A DNA stretch of 64,000 nucleotides from Marthasterias glacialis (GCA_911728455.2 OU452233.1:7546505-7610504); one strand, 5' to 3'; positions 11,647 to 22,675 are shown, counted from the first letter of the stretch. Numbers and translations are program-made. Notes: generated from the sequence alone by a model not told the origin.

Positions 11647-12216
11647 GTATCCTGCCTGCCATGAAATGCCATGGAATGTGCAAGGTCATCTGTCATTCTT
11701 TTTGTAAACATGCTGACCACAACTGCCACTCATTGAAAGTGTAAATACAGGCTCCCTGGAACAGTAAATAAAAAAAATCCATTTGAATGGAAATTCACCC
11801 CCTCAATCATTCCAATACTTTCGCCTCATACCTGAATAATTAAATCAAACGTATCCAATTGAATTATCCCTGTGAATAATGGGGGTCATTCTTTTCTTCC
11901 ACCGTTTTCTTTCCCCTCCCTTCCCTTCCCGTCTCCTAGGCCTTGGGAAGTCCTCCCTAATTGACCATCCCTGCTCAGATATGTTGACGCCAACGTTACC
12001 AGACATGTGGGAATCGTTTGCAACAACCCAACACTTTATTATCATTTCAGATCAATTATTAAGTTTTGACGTCATCCAAAGGTACATGTGAAAGGATAGT
12101 GTGGCGAAGCGTTAGAAACACCAGCTTTTTGTTTCTGGGGAATAAATTTGAAGGAAGTGCAGAAAGAAACGTGGTTTTAATTTAATGTGCGAAGTGGAGA
12201 GTGATTTTATTTTTTA
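11647..12216. other. Unique interval, possible regulatory DNA
   Basis: Balanced, non-repetitive sequence with AATTATCCCTGTGAATAATG, AATTAAATCAAA and GATCAATTATTAAG, plus a CCCTCCCTTCCCTTCCC tract. No splice-bounded exon is seen. Confidence 0.3.
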
Positions 12217-12229
12217 ATGGAAGTTGAAG

Positions 12230-12475
12230 GGGATCAGGTTGGCTCTGTTGTTTCTTTCCCCTGCCTTTCGCCTCTGTGGACCCCGGTTCGAATCCCGGAC
12301 TGGAGCCTTGCATGTGGATTGGGTTTTCAGTCCCTACCTGACTGTGTGGGTTTTCCCTATTTGGGGTTTTCCTACCATCATCGAAAACTGAGCAGTTCTT
12401 CTCGTTTCCTAATTACCATCCTATGTTGTTGGCACTTGTGCTGTTGAATGCATAATGAAATAAAGGTGTGTTTTT
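12230..12475 (+). mobile_element. tRNA-derived SINE-like element
   Basis: A perfect Pol III box B, GGTTCGAATCC, lies at 12285-12295 and is followed by a non-tRNA body and an AATAAAGG tail with a T run. Box A is weak, so this is probably an old copy. Confidence 0.55.
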
Positions 12476-12479
12476 TTTA

Positions 12480-13972
12480 AAGAAACATTCATTGGAAAAA
12501 AATAATTCTTTTAGTCAAAAAGTGCAAGTGTTTTAATTGTAATTCTTGAATTTCACAGAGGAAATGGCTTCCTCAGATAGGAAAACATTTTTTACATATA
12601 AAAGGTACTTTATTTATATACAGGTATTTTTTTATTTGGAATATGTCTTTTTAAATAAAGAAACGCGGGCGCACATGTTTACAGAAAGTAAAATGCCATG
12701 TAAAAATTTTCCATTTCCAAGTTGAGTTTTCAAGAAAAAAAAGGACAAATTGCAATACAAATGATACTTATGTTATAGCTTAATGATGAGAGTTGCATTC
12801 ACCGTTTCATTTCCTGTGTTGATTGATTTGTTCCATCTTTGTTTTTTTCCTCTGCTTTTTTTTTTTTGGCAATAAGCACATTTGGTTCTTTCTGTGTGCC
12901 TTTCAGGACACTCTTCTGTATATTTTACTGAGAAAAACTTACCTAACCCTTTAAAATGTAGTAAGACTGCCCCTGAAACATGCCTAATCTTTTAAGATTA
13001 AACAAGAACCCCCAAAAATCTTTTTAAGCTAGACTGCCGATCCGATGAGGTTGCATTCGTCTGGGATAGTAGAATTGGAACAATCGAGATGTGAAATGTT
13101 GTTAGGGTTACCCTGTTGCAGATGCCATCACAGCAGCTCGGTTGGCCGATCATGTCAAAGCAATTCCTTTTCCGCTGCTCAAAGCAAACTGCGAACGATT
13201 CATTTTGAGGTCGGTCATATTATAAATAGGATGTGTCTGAGAGTGAGAATAACACCAGTTGATGCTTGCATCCACACAATGCAAGAAGGTGGTGGGGGAT
13301 GCCTTTTCCTGTAAATTTTACCAAATAGGAAATAAACGCCTGCAACTTGAGTGACTTTTCTCGGGATCGGGCACCAGGATATTAAAACCACATCGCTTAA
13401 TACTGAACAGGTTGTTTTTGTTGATTAACGTTTCGGCAGCTACCTCATTTCCTCATCGTCAGTCGTGGTTGGGGGGGGGGAGGCGTGGGAGAGAAACCTC
13501 CTCCCGGCAAATTTGATACCGGCTGGCCTCGGCTATCCTTGGATTAAGACAGACCTTGGCTGGGGCAGCTGTAAGGTTTAAATGTACATGTAGAGTAGGC
13601 CCTGAGTATCGTAATATCCTTTGCAATTAAGGAAACACATCGGTGTTGTGAGGGTGTAACTCTCCGTAGCTATCTCTCAATAAATGTCACAGGTCTTTAT
13701 AGTTAGACGCGGACAGAAACTTGGTCGGGGGAAGAAGAGAAAAAAAATCGTTGGCATTGGCGACACCGTCTATCATCGAATCTAAATTACTTCTTGGTTG
13801 TCCAGTCTGGCCGTAACGTGAACTTGCTAAAGTCTAATGTAAGCTATCGAGTGTGAAGCTGTGTGGTGTATTAACTAGAGACTTGTGTTTATTTCCGGAG
13901 GATGAATTTGTGCGGATCCACTTCATGGATGTTTTGACATGGCTTTAAAATAAACTTGTCTTTCTAGATGGA
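12480..13972. other. Unannotated non-coding interval
   Basis: AT-rich, with one 89-codon chance frame near 13045. Nothing recognised. Confidence 0.5.
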
Positions 13973-14109
13973 GGATAGGAAAAGCAATGTTGTATGTATT
14001 TTTGCATAAAGAATATTATTATTATTTTTTTTACCTTTACACTGGTGTGTGTTAAGCACTGTATTCTCAGTACTTTCCTAAGTCCTTTAAAAAAAATCCA
14101 CAGGCATAT

Positions 14110-14182
14110 TTCTCAGGTGGGATTCGAACCCACGACCCCTGCCCTTCTAGAGCAGATGTCTTACCAACTAGACTATTATGAG
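14110..14182 (-). pseudogene. tRNA-like sequence in E copy 1 (left)
   Basis: On the minus strand it folds as D arm GTCT/AGAC, anticodon arm CTGCT/GGCAG with a 7-base loop reading AGA at the anticodon position, and T arm GTGGG-TTCGAAT-CCCAC. Box A (TAGTCTAGTTGG) and box B are intact. The acceptor stem is weak, so I call it a SINE head or tRNA pseudogene rather than a working tRNA. Confidence 0.7.
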
Positions 14183-14289
14183 AAAAAAACCCACATACAA
14201 TATTCTTATCCCTGATATAAAAATTAACATTTATTATAATGGTTGGGGTCCTCGCTGCTAATAGAATCCGAACTGCCTCTAGCTGCCGG

Positions 14290-14362
14290 GCAGTCTTGGT
14301 AGTCTAGTTGGTATCTGCTCTAGAATGGTGGGGGCCATGGGGTTCGAATCCCACCTGAGAAA
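14290..14362 (+). pseudogene. tRNA-like sequence in E copy 1 (right)
   Basis: Same sequence as the left unit but in forward orientation. The D-arm 3' strand is deleted (GTTGGTATCTGC), so the cloverleaf is broken. Box B GGTTCGAATCC remains. Confidence 0.7.
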
Positions 14363-14874
14363 TATGCCTTTTTTGTTTCACTGCAGGACTCAGGAAAGTA
14401 CTGAGTATACAGTGCTTAACACACATCGGTGTACATGTATGGGTTTAAAAAACGCAAATAATATTTTTTAGTTTTTGTTCAGTGAAACAAAGAAAGGTTG
14501 CTGTTCAGTAATATTTTTCTGGAAACAATTAGAACATGATATCCAATTACAATCTGGATTGCTTTCAATATAAAATTGTAGGCCCTATCACCCTCTTGCG
14601 ACTACTTTTGTAACTAGTCTCCGCGCAAATGTTTTTACCATATGTCTTAGTTGTTTTGGTTTTTTTCCCTTGAACATCTTGTGCAGTGCATGACAACTTC
14701 CTTCAGTGATGTTTTGCGCTACATGCATTTTAAGTTTGGCTTCACCATTTGTCACTATTTATATCACACTGTCCTTCATTTTAAGAAATTTGAAGAGAGC
14801 TACAAACAGCTCTCCATAATTTTTTTAGGAGAGCTCTTTAAGTGAAATTAAAACCTAATTTTGTTATGATCTGA

Positions 14875-15115
14875 TTTGTTTGCGATGTTGAAGTTTTTTA
14901 AGCGTACCAGAATGCAGGATTGGATTGGCGGTTTAGTTTTTGTTACAATGATCATGATAGAAGCAAATGAACGCCTCATCAGTAGATCATTTCCTGTTGT
15001 GAAATTTCCATTTTTATTTTGTTTGTAAAGAAGATCCACTTCAAATTGTAAGGAGTGGTATTTTTCACACTCCTTGCACGAGATTAAGGAGCGTGATTGC
15101 ACACTTCACTCCTTA
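14875..15115 (+). repeat. Family F repeat copy 1
   Basis: GAATGCAGGATTGGATTGGC, then TTTTTGTTACAATGATCATG and a terminal AAGGAGYGTG/CACTCCTT hairpin region. It matches 40785-41020 in order. Confidence 0.6.
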
Positions 15116-15486
15116 TAAACGAGGATCTGCATTTGAAAATAGTTCCTGAAATTTAGAAGGTTTGACAGTTGCCTTTTCTGAAATCCTACGCCGTCTTCCC
15201 TCTCATTTGTAATCCTGTTCTGTCATTTTTTTCCCCTATAGACAATGGTCACAGTCATTAAGTTTCATCACTTTCACACATGTTGTGGCCTTCACCGCTT
15301 ACCGCCCTCAAAAAAAAACAAAAGAGAAAAGAAAAATAACCACAGCTCCCCCGTGACCTCTTGAACTTGTGCCCTCAAATGTTAGAATTATTGTTATTAG
15401 AACAGATAAACAAAGGGTTGGAAGGTGTGGGGAAACCATCAGGAAAAGTCGGAGAGCATTTCAATCACTCTGAGACCATTGTAGTC

Positions 15487-15977
15487 TGGTTCCCTGTGTG
15501 TGGCACAAAAAATAACTGAACTTAAAACAGTTATGCTTACAAGGTGGTCACCAGACCAAATACCATATATAATATTACAAGACATTTACATAGCGCATAA
15601 TGCTGGAGCCGCTATGCACAATAACACAACAGAAAACAAATAAATACATAAAGTAAAGTTACTAAAACATAGATTCAAACAAATGAGATTTTAAAAGTCC
15701 TTTAGAAGTCTGAACAGAGTCAGCTTGAGGAATGTGAAGAGGTAAGTCATTCCACAATGAAGGTGCTATGAAGGTGAAGGCTCTTTGACCATAGAATTGA
15801 GTAGAAACAGTAGTTTGCGTCAGTAAGGATTGGCCAGCACAACGAGGAGGACGAACAGGAGTATATGCAGAAGTTCACATCACTCATACCGTCCGTGACT
15901 GGTTTCCTGCTTATATTTTTGCTAAGCAGAAATTTTGCCAAGCGCTGTTGTCTGCTTTCAGCAGCTCTATGCTGTTC
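15487..15977. mobile_element. Family A element split by a Q element
   Basis: The left part ends ...CAAATACCATAT near 15567 and the right part resumes at about 15870 with CATCACTCATACCG. Joined, they match the uninterrupted neighbouring A copy at 15970-16152 across the break. Confidence 0.7.
15568..15869. mobile_element. Family Q dispersed repeat
   Basis: Opens with ATTACAAGACATTTACATAG next to a CGC motif and contains AAATGAGATTTTAAAAGT and GTCATTCCACAATGAAGG. The same order of motifs occurs at 33820-34160. The GATTT...ATTCCACA architecture is common in marine-invertebrate genomes. Confidence 0.55.
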
Positions 15978-16152
15978 CCAGTTTGTGGCACAAAAAGTAA
16001 CTAAGCTCAAAGCAGTTATGCTTACAGGGTGGTTACCAGGCCAAATACCATATCACTCGTACTGTTCGTGACTGGTCTCCTGCTTATTGTTTTGCTCAGC
16101 AGAATTTTTTTTCGAGTTCTATTGTCTACTTTTAAGTAACCCTATGAAAGTG
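15970..16152. mobile_element. Family A element
   Basis: Carries GTTATGCTTACAGGGTGGTT, ACCAGGCCAAATACCATATC and GTGACTGGTCTCCTGCTTAT. The left end overlaps the right end of the preceding A copy. Confidence 0.7.
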
Positions 16153-16235
16153 AGCCTTGCTGCTGCTGTTCACTGATCATGCACATCCATTTATGTACAA
16201 GTGGGAGCCAAGGGAATGCCTTTCCTGCCCAAGCT

Positions 16236-16301
16236 TCGGCCTCAATGTTTTGAACCGCAAGGATGTCAAGGTTGGAAATAAACCATAATCCATTAAAGCA
16301 C
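16236..16301 (+). repeat. Left direct repeat flanking E copy 2
   Basis: About 66 bp, starting TCGGCCTCAATGTTTTGAAC and ending near CATTAAAGCA. It recurs at 17201-17266, just beyond the right end of E copy 2. Confidence 0.85.
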
Positions 16302-16441
16302 AGAACAACATTCGATTCAGGACAGGAAAAGCAATGTTGTATGCATTTTTGCATAAAGAATATTATTATTGCTATTTTTTGTTTTTTACCTATACACTGG
16401 TGTGTGTTAAGCGCTGTATACTCCGTACTTTCCCACAGGCA

Positions 16442-16515
16442 TATTTCTCAGGTGGGATTCGAACCCACGACCCCTTCCATTCTAGAGCAGATGTCTTACC
16501 AACTAGACTATCATG
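16442..16515 (-). pseudogene. tRNA-like sequence in E copy 2 (left)
   Basis: Intact box A (TAGTCTAGTTGG) and box B (GGTTCGAATCC) read on the minus strand, with the same D, anticodon and T arms as in copy 1. The acceptor stem is not a clean 7 bp. Confidence 0.7.
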
Positions 16516-16623
16516 AAAAAAAACAACCCAGAAACAATATTCTTATCCCTGATACAAAAATTAACATCCATTATAATGGTTGCGGTACTTGCTGCTAATA
16601 GAATCCGAACTGGCTCTACATGT

Positions 16624-16705
16624 AGCTGCCGGGCAATCTCTTCAGTATAGTTGGTATCTGCTCTAGAATGGTGGAGGCCATGGGTTCGAATCCCACCTGA
16701 GAAAT
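16624..16705 (+). pseudogene. tRNA-like sequence in E copy 2 (right)
   Basis: GTTGGTATCTGCTCTAGAAT then GGTTCGAATCCCACC. It carries the same D-arm deletion as the right unit of copy 1, so that deletion predates the duplication. Confidence 0.7.
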
Positions 16706-17200
16706 ATGCCTGTGGATTTTTTATCACAGGAGTAGGGAAAGTACCCAGTATATAGTGCTTAACACACATCGGTGTATGGGTAAAAAAAAAATGCAAATAA
16801 GATTTTTTAGTTTTTGTTGATTGAAACAAAGAAAAGTTGCTGTACATGTTTTTCTTGAAACAATTAGAACATGGATATCCAATTATATTCTGGATTACTT
16901 ACAATGTAAACTTGTAGGACCTATCACACTCATTTCACTTTACCTGCGACTGTACTGTTTGTACATGTAACCAGGCTCCACACTGATGTTTTTACCATAT
17001 TTCTTAGTTATTGCTTGTGTTTACCCTTGAACTTTGTGTGCAGTGCACGACGACTTCCTTCAGTGATGTTTTGCGCTATATGCATTTAAATAAGTTTGGC
17101 TTCACCATTCGTCACTATTTATATCACTCAGTCCTTCATTTTAAGAAATTTAAGGAGAGCTACATGTACAAACAGCTCTCCTTAAATAATTGAGGAGAGT

Positions 17201-17266
17201 TCGACCTCAATGTTTTGAACCACAAGGATGTCAAGGTTGGAAATAAATCATATCCATCAAAGCACG
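17201..17266 (+). repeat. Right direct repeat flanking E copy 2
   Basis: TCGACCTCAATGTTTTGAAC through CATCAAAGCAC; counterpart of 16236-16301 with a few substitutions. Confidence 0.85.
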
Positions 17267-17454
17267 CACTTTATGTGAACCGACGTATATAATAATAGAC
17301 GTAACGTAACAAACCTGTGAAAGTTAAAGCTCAATCAGTAATCAGAGTCACAAGAAATTAGTGAAAGACCCCCATTGTACGTGTATGTTTTCACTGTTTT
17401 CAAACATCAGGTTATGGGCACGCGAGATCAAAACTAATGGGAGAATTTTTGAGG

Positions 17455-17561
17455 ACACTAGGGGGCAGCAGTCTTACCAGATAAATCAATTGTTCCCTGA
17501 AAATTGCGCATGCTACGCAAACTACCCAAACAATGGAAATTTACCTGGTAAGTCTGCTGCC
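17455..17561. repeat. Family K hairpin repeat with CTCF-like motif, copy 1
   Basis: The inverted arms run from GGCAGCAGTCTTACCAGATA (17463) to the mirror ending CTGGTAAGTCTGCTGCC (17561). At 17455-17471 ACACTAGGGGGCAGCAG agrees closely with the vertebrate CTCF core CCASYAGRKGGCAGC. A second copy lies at 37124-37228. Confidence 0.8.
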
Positions 17562-17819
17562 ACATAGTTTTTCCAAAGTCTCCCCATTGGTTTACTCATT
17601 TCTCAAAAACTATAGCATTTCAAGCAAAAATGTCAGGGAAGTTTTCCACCATGACCATCTTTATACCATGTAAAGTTATGTGCAAATCTGTGAACATTTA
17701 TACTTTCAATCTTACCAATGTTATGCATGCCCTGAAAGCTCTGTCCCTCACTGTAGTGATCTTTCACAACTACATGTACGCCCAAAAGTCCAGACAAAAG
17801 TTTGACAATTCCAATCGTT

Positions 17820-18070
17820 TTCTCTGTGTTTTTGCCCATACACCGATGTGTGTTAAGCACTGAATACTCAGTACTCTCCCGATTCCGAGTCCTGTGAAAA
17901 AAAAGTCAAAGGCATATTTCTGGGGTGGGTTTTGAACCCACGACCCTTGCCATTCTGGAGCAGATGTCTTACCAACCAGACTACCGAGATTGCCCGGCAG
18001 TGAGAGGCAAATAATATTCTTATTCCCGATGCAAAAATGAACATAAAATTAAAATCTGATTTTAACATTT
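17820..18070 (-). repeat. E repeat half copy
   Basis: Contains the outer arm (CATACACCGATGTGTGTTAA) and a reverse tRNA-like unit at 17918-17995, then a short stretch of the central spacer. The forward half is missing. Box B has changed to GGGTTCAAAACCC. Confidence 0.75.
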
Positions 18071-18514
18071 TAACCCTAGCAGTGTCCTGTATTAAATTAT
18101 GTATGTCTATAGAATGCCATGCATTTTAAGCTGTACAAATTACTACTTTTTGTTTGGTAAGAAATTGCAAATAAAAGCTATAGAAACATTAACTGATACA
18201 GTAAAGGCATTGATGTAAGTTCAAAGCTGGCTTCGTAAAGTTTATTTTGGTCACGCTTTAAACTTGAAAGGTCATTTTAAGGTCACGTGGCATGTTGTGA
18301 ACAATACAAATTTGAACGCATTATAAGCAGGGGCAATTATACAGTTGGAAAATAGGGCCAATTTAATCGATGCAGGACAGTGCTAGGGTTAAACAAGGTG
18401 CTGCCATTAGGATTGCTGGCTCGTGCATCTGTTGTGTAGTATGGTGCGCTGCTTCGCAGTGACGCATGTGTCCCACGTGGGCAGTTGCAGTGGTAGGCGG
18501 GGCTTAATGAATCA

Positions 18515-18800
18515 GCCTGTGTTGTGGTCGCGTGGTCTTGTGCAATGGACTCAAGTTCTGGTGGTGGAGTTTGTCAGAATGTGGGTTCGAACCCCAGACT
18601 GGTCAAACACAGGCACTTGCGTCCTTGAGCGAGACACTTGATTGTAATTTGCTTCTCTTCACCCAGGAGTATAAATGGGGACCTGTGAGGGCTGTGGTGG
18701 TATTGTGTGGTTTGATTTAAAACCCTACCAGGCTGCTGATGTTGCATACTTCCAAGGGAGTTTAGAAGGTTCCAGGAATTTTTAAAAGTAATGTATGCCT
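18515..18800 (+). mobile_element. tRNA-derived SINE with a conserved invertebrate-type body
   Basis: Box A TGGTCGCGTGG (18525-18535) and box B GGTTCGAACCC (18584) are about 60 bp apart as in tRNA. The body then reads CCTTGAGCGAGACACTTGAT and CTTCTCTTCACCCAGGAGTA before TAAATGGG. That body resembles the conserved central domain shared by SINEs of many marine invertebrates; I would not name the family without a search. Confidence 0.75.
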
Positions 18801-19244
18801 GACAAGAAAGGATAACAGTTCTCTTGTGCCTTGACCATCTTGTGCTGGATACATGCACTTTAAAAGACTCCATTATCATTATTTTAAGTGCTCAGGATTC
18901 ATTATTGTAAACATAGGGCCGACTGCACCTTTAACATGTAACCATTGCCAGGTCTTGGCTGCACCTTTCAGAAATCAGCACCTTCCTAATTGTGACTACC
19001 TTAGGGGGCCCTGGTGTGATTTATGACAGTGTCCTCAGATTGGAAACAACACAAAGGTGTCTGACAAATGTGTTATGACTCCCCAGACACACAGGTTTAA
19101 TTAGATTTTAATCACATGTTTGGGCTGGCGGTAATTGCTTACTGTCTGACACCATATCTGATGGCATTTATTCCAAGGACACCACTGATTTCTCTCTGTG
19201 TCCCCCATCATACTTTGTCCTCACTGAAGTGTTGTTATTTCTTT

Positions 19245-19870
19245 TAGGTTAATTCTTTCATCCATCGCCGCTGGGAACCTTTTTTTTTTTCTGTCCAGCC
19301 TGACGGGAATGTTTTCTCGGAATTGGCATATCTTTATGAGAGTACCGCTGGCACAAAGAAATCTGTACTTGACCATACAATTGCAAAGCAGAGAGATAGA
19401 TGCTCTTTGAAGCACCAGGATTTTTGTTTCCTCAATCGAGAAAACGACAAATTCATGCACCTTGAATTGCAAAACCTTGGCTGTGGGCTACAGCTCTAGA
19501 GTGTTCCTCGATCCGGAACCAAGGCTAGAAACTGTTCACTCTGACTTACAATGTACCTCCATTGAGCTGAAATACAATAAATAAACAAAGGTGGAAGCCT
19601 CTCGATGTCTCGTTATCCACTTCTTGGAACAAAGGGACAAAGGTCTGGGTTTGGGATTACACAGTAACCCTTGCATAATGGGTGAAAACTGGCGAAACAT
19701 TCAGCACCATCTGTCCTCTTTATGTGGGGAAATGAAGCATTGCGCGGTGAGTGCACCCTATGCTGACGCTCCAAAACAAAATGTCCGGGCAACCTTTGTT
19801 CTGGTAAATAAGGATTTTACACGATGGCGTGTCGAAACGTTAACTGTTTGCCTGGCTCAGAAAATAATGA
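19245..19870 (+). repeat. Family S dispersed repeat copy 1
   Basis: GAGAGTACCGCTGGCACAAA, then CATGCACCTTGAATTGC, CAATAAATAAACAA, CTTCTTGGAACAAAGG and GGGCAACCTTTGTTC occur in the same order as at 60555-61125. It has no inverted ends and no intact ORF. Confidence 0.75.
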
Positions 19871-20696
19871 CCCATTCATCCAGAATCTACTGGTTATTTA
19901 TAAAAAAAGTTCATATTTTCAGTCTTGAATGGTTATTTTCATGCGTTGGATAAGAAAAACAACCCTTAACCTGAACGCCATTTTCAGCTGGCTGTCTGGT
20001 TTTGTAGCCAAACGGAATTCCTGTGTAACACCAATCTCCAGGCTGTATCTCACCGTCAAGTGAAGGATTACCACAATTTGACATGTCCAATTCCATCCAG
20101 CCCTTAACACATCCTAGGTTGTTCAGCGTCACAATCGAGCCATGTATATATTAGAATCACTGATAGTGATAAACACAACAGCATTGCCCTTTATAGTGAC
20201 CGCAACTGTAAGTGACCAATCAGTTACCCTACAATTAGCCCTACCTCGGGAAAGGGGAAAACCTTTTAGTCATGCTGGGAGGATTTATGTTGTGACAGTT
20301 TGTTCCTGTGCTAAGCAGTTGAAAGAATCACCGTTAAAAAAATAAAACCAACAACAGAGACTTCAGCAGCTTCTGCAGTATAATTGACAAATCACTTAAC
20401 TAGCCAGATCAGAAAACATGCTGTATTCGATCTGGTTTTTTTTTTTTTTTTTTGTCTTGACTTTTCTTGCGCCGTCCCTAATCGGTTTCTCGGGAAGGAA
20501 CTTTGACAGCCATTGTGCTCACGTCACATGAGGGAAGCCTCCCAGCGGCCCGGCTGGGTCGAGCAGAGCAGCCCATTATGGGGGGTTTCTTATCCCCGGA
20601 CTTCAAACACTGTTGACTCGGTACAGTACAAAGTGCTGTTTGCCGGTGACTGCGTAATGGTTGAGAGACGGTCATGCCCCATGTCTGAACTCCAAT

Positions 20697-20768
20697 CCAG
20701 CTGATGTAGAATTTCTGCATCAGCTGAGTCTCTGATTTTAAAAGGGATGTAAGGGGATCTTAGATTAT
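20697..20768 (+). repeat. 72-bp dispersed repeat, copy 1
   Basis: AATTTCTGCATCAGCTGAGT followed by TTTTAAAAGG and TGTAAGGGGATCTTA recurs at 23932-23998. The start, AGCTGATG...CATCAGCT, can form a small hairpin. Confidence 0.7.
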
Positions 20769-20789
20769 GGGGAGTAGTAATCAAAGCTT

Positions 20790-20955
20790 CAGGCCTCGAA
20801 TTAACCCGTGGCACCGACAGCAATCGCCGTGTTGCCTTGTGCTGTTGCTGTGGTGCCCTTAGCAAACTTCCAATACAAAGTTACATTTTCCTCATAGAAG
20901 TGCCCTGTACCAGGGGAAACTGCCATACCCCTTCAAGAGTGAAGTTCAAGGCCTG
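20790..20955 (-). mobile_element. Family B element, complete
   Basis: Begins CAGGCCTCGAATTAACCC and ends AAGTTCAAGGCCTG, flanked by AAAGCTT on both sides (20783-20789 and 20956-20962). It is a reverse copy of the subtype found at 7435 and 10031. Confidence 0.87.
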
Positions 20956-21008
20956 AAAGCTTATTTTCATTAAGGTGTTCAGACGAAACTATTATGGAAT
21001 ATTATAAG

Positions 21009-21113
21009 TTATCACACTAGCACGAGTGGAATACAGGAAAATATAATGCTCCTATGTCCCATGTGGGATATCGGACGCAGACGCGCTATATTTTCCTGTA
21101 TTCCGTGTGATAA
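21009..21113. repeat. Foldback element
   Basis: TTATCACACTAGCACGAGTG continuing to AAAATATA (21009-21045) pairs with TATATTTTCCTGTATTCC-GTGTGATAA (21087-21113). The left arm has one extra 10-bp block. A related TTATCACACTCCCG occurs at 21338. The loop is about 41 bp. Confidence 0.8.
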
Positions 21114-21117
21114 TGAA

Positions 21118-22525
21118 TTTATCTTCCAGTCAACTTCATACTGCCTCACGAAAACATAAAATACAAACCACACGCGCAAAGTTTAAAAGTTTAGAGCGTT
21201 ATTTGATGAAGAGCAGCACCCGCAACGCGCAAAGTTTAGAACTTTATTTTGCACTGTCCGTATACGGAGCATGTCACATAATACTCTAAATACGCAGAGT
21301 GTAATATAGACTATTGGGAGTATGATATGGTTTATTATCACACTCCCGTTGAGCAATCTGATTGGAGGATTAGCACGTACTGGAAGATAACAAAAGTTGG
21401 TGGATTCTGAAAATAGTGTAGGCCTACACATTTGATTTAGTTTTGCCCGACACCGATGCACACATGTGTTAAATCGGAACTAAATCCAATGTGTTTTTGT
21501 ACCAAATGTGATTTTAAAAAAAAGAAGCCATATTGGGTTAGAGTTGAGTGATGTCGGGTCAATGGCTTGTTGGGTCACAAGCGAATGCTCAATTTGAATT
21601 CATCTGACTGCATCCAGTGTTGTATGTCACATAGGGGCAAGCCTTTGCATTGCAACCTCCAGATCAGCAAAGACTTGCACTACTGTATCCTTGCCCCACA
21701 CATTTCATTGAGAATTGTGTATAGATGTTTATCATGTAATGTGGAAGAACACGGTATAAATTTGCTGTAAAAGGGTATAAAAATTACTTCTTCATGTCAA
21801 GAAATAAAGAAACAGGGCATATAAATTTAGGAAAAAAGACAGCCATTTTAAGTTGTAATCTTGCTTGAAAATGAGATGATTTATAAGGCTGCAATACTAC
21901 TTCAAAAATCAGTGTTGAATACATTTTTTTTTATGAGAAATTGCCCAGCACATGGCCAGAGGGCCACTCCAGGTGAGGGCTACAAGGAAAGTATTGAAAA
22001 GTTAAAGGGAGCTATCTGTTCACATTCCTCTTGAACTGGAAGAGATTGTATGGTAGAGGGAAAACAAGATAGGGAGTTCCAAAGTGCGGGAGTACGAGGG
22101 GAAAAGCTACATGAAGAAGAACATTTTAAACAGGGCTCGAATTTGGGCGAAAAATCCATAAGACCTCAAAATATTTACTGCACCAGAATGATATTCACTG
22201 GATCAGAATCAAAATGAGAAAAAAAATGTACACAACAGTTTAACATACATGTATCAAACATAAACTGTTATTATTTGAACAAGCACTAAGATAAGATTAA
22301 TTTCATTTCTTTATGGTTTAGTATACTTCGGCACTCAAAAGAGTTGAAAGATATTTATCAAACTCAAAATCAACATTAGAGCATATTTATTTATTTTTAA
22401 TTCAAGATATTACACAGTGAATAAAGTAAGACACAAGACCGCCGGATTTGTCCAGTTGTGAGTTTACTGGCCAGACGCTAAAATCACTGGCCTCAGGTCT
22501 GTGGTCGAGTGAATATTTCAAGCCC
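21118..22525. other. Unannotated non-coding interval
   Basis: Includes a two-fold repeated ACGCGCAAAGTTTA (21172 and 21223) and otherwise unrecognised DNA. No gene is seen. Confidence 0.5.
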
Positions 22526-22660
22526 AGGGCCCAATTTTATGGCGCTGGTTACCAACAAATCCTGCGCTTACGGCGCCCTGTAAAGCGCATACTCCTATGA
22601 GCCGTGGCAGGGCGTAAGCTCAGAATTCCACGGTAAGCAGAGCCATGTCATTGGGCCCTT
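22526..22660. mobile_element. Short family A variant
   Basis: GGGCCCAATTTTATGGCGCT at the left and GCCATGTCATTGGGCCC at the right are inverted ends. The interior has lost the ACCAGCCAAAATAC block. Confidence 0.6.
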
Positions 22661-22675
22661 ATCTTACAGTACTGG

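Larger units (their letters stand above)
13973..14840. repeat. E repeat copy 1: inverted tRNA-like dimer plus downstream body
   Basis: The first half is a large foldback. A reverse tRNA-like unit (14110-14182) and a forward one (14290-14362) are bounded by mirrored arms (GTGTGTTAAGCACTGTATTC and the reverse near 14400-14440). About 380 bp of body follows, ending in a hairpin near 14803-14838. The whole unit is repeated at 16321-17200. Confidence 0.85.
16321..17200. repeat. E repeat copy 2
   Basis: Homologous along its full length to 13973-14840. It contains a reverse tRNA-like unit (16442-16515), a forward unit (16624-16705) and the same downstream body ending in the AGAGAGCTAC/AACAGCTCTCC-type hairpin. 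It is flanked by 66-bp direct repeats. Confidence 0.85.

Noticed and set aside
14110..14182. Functional tRNA gene (AGA anticodon position)
   Set aside because: The acceptor stem is weak, the unit sits in a dispersed dimeric repeat and sister copies are damaged.
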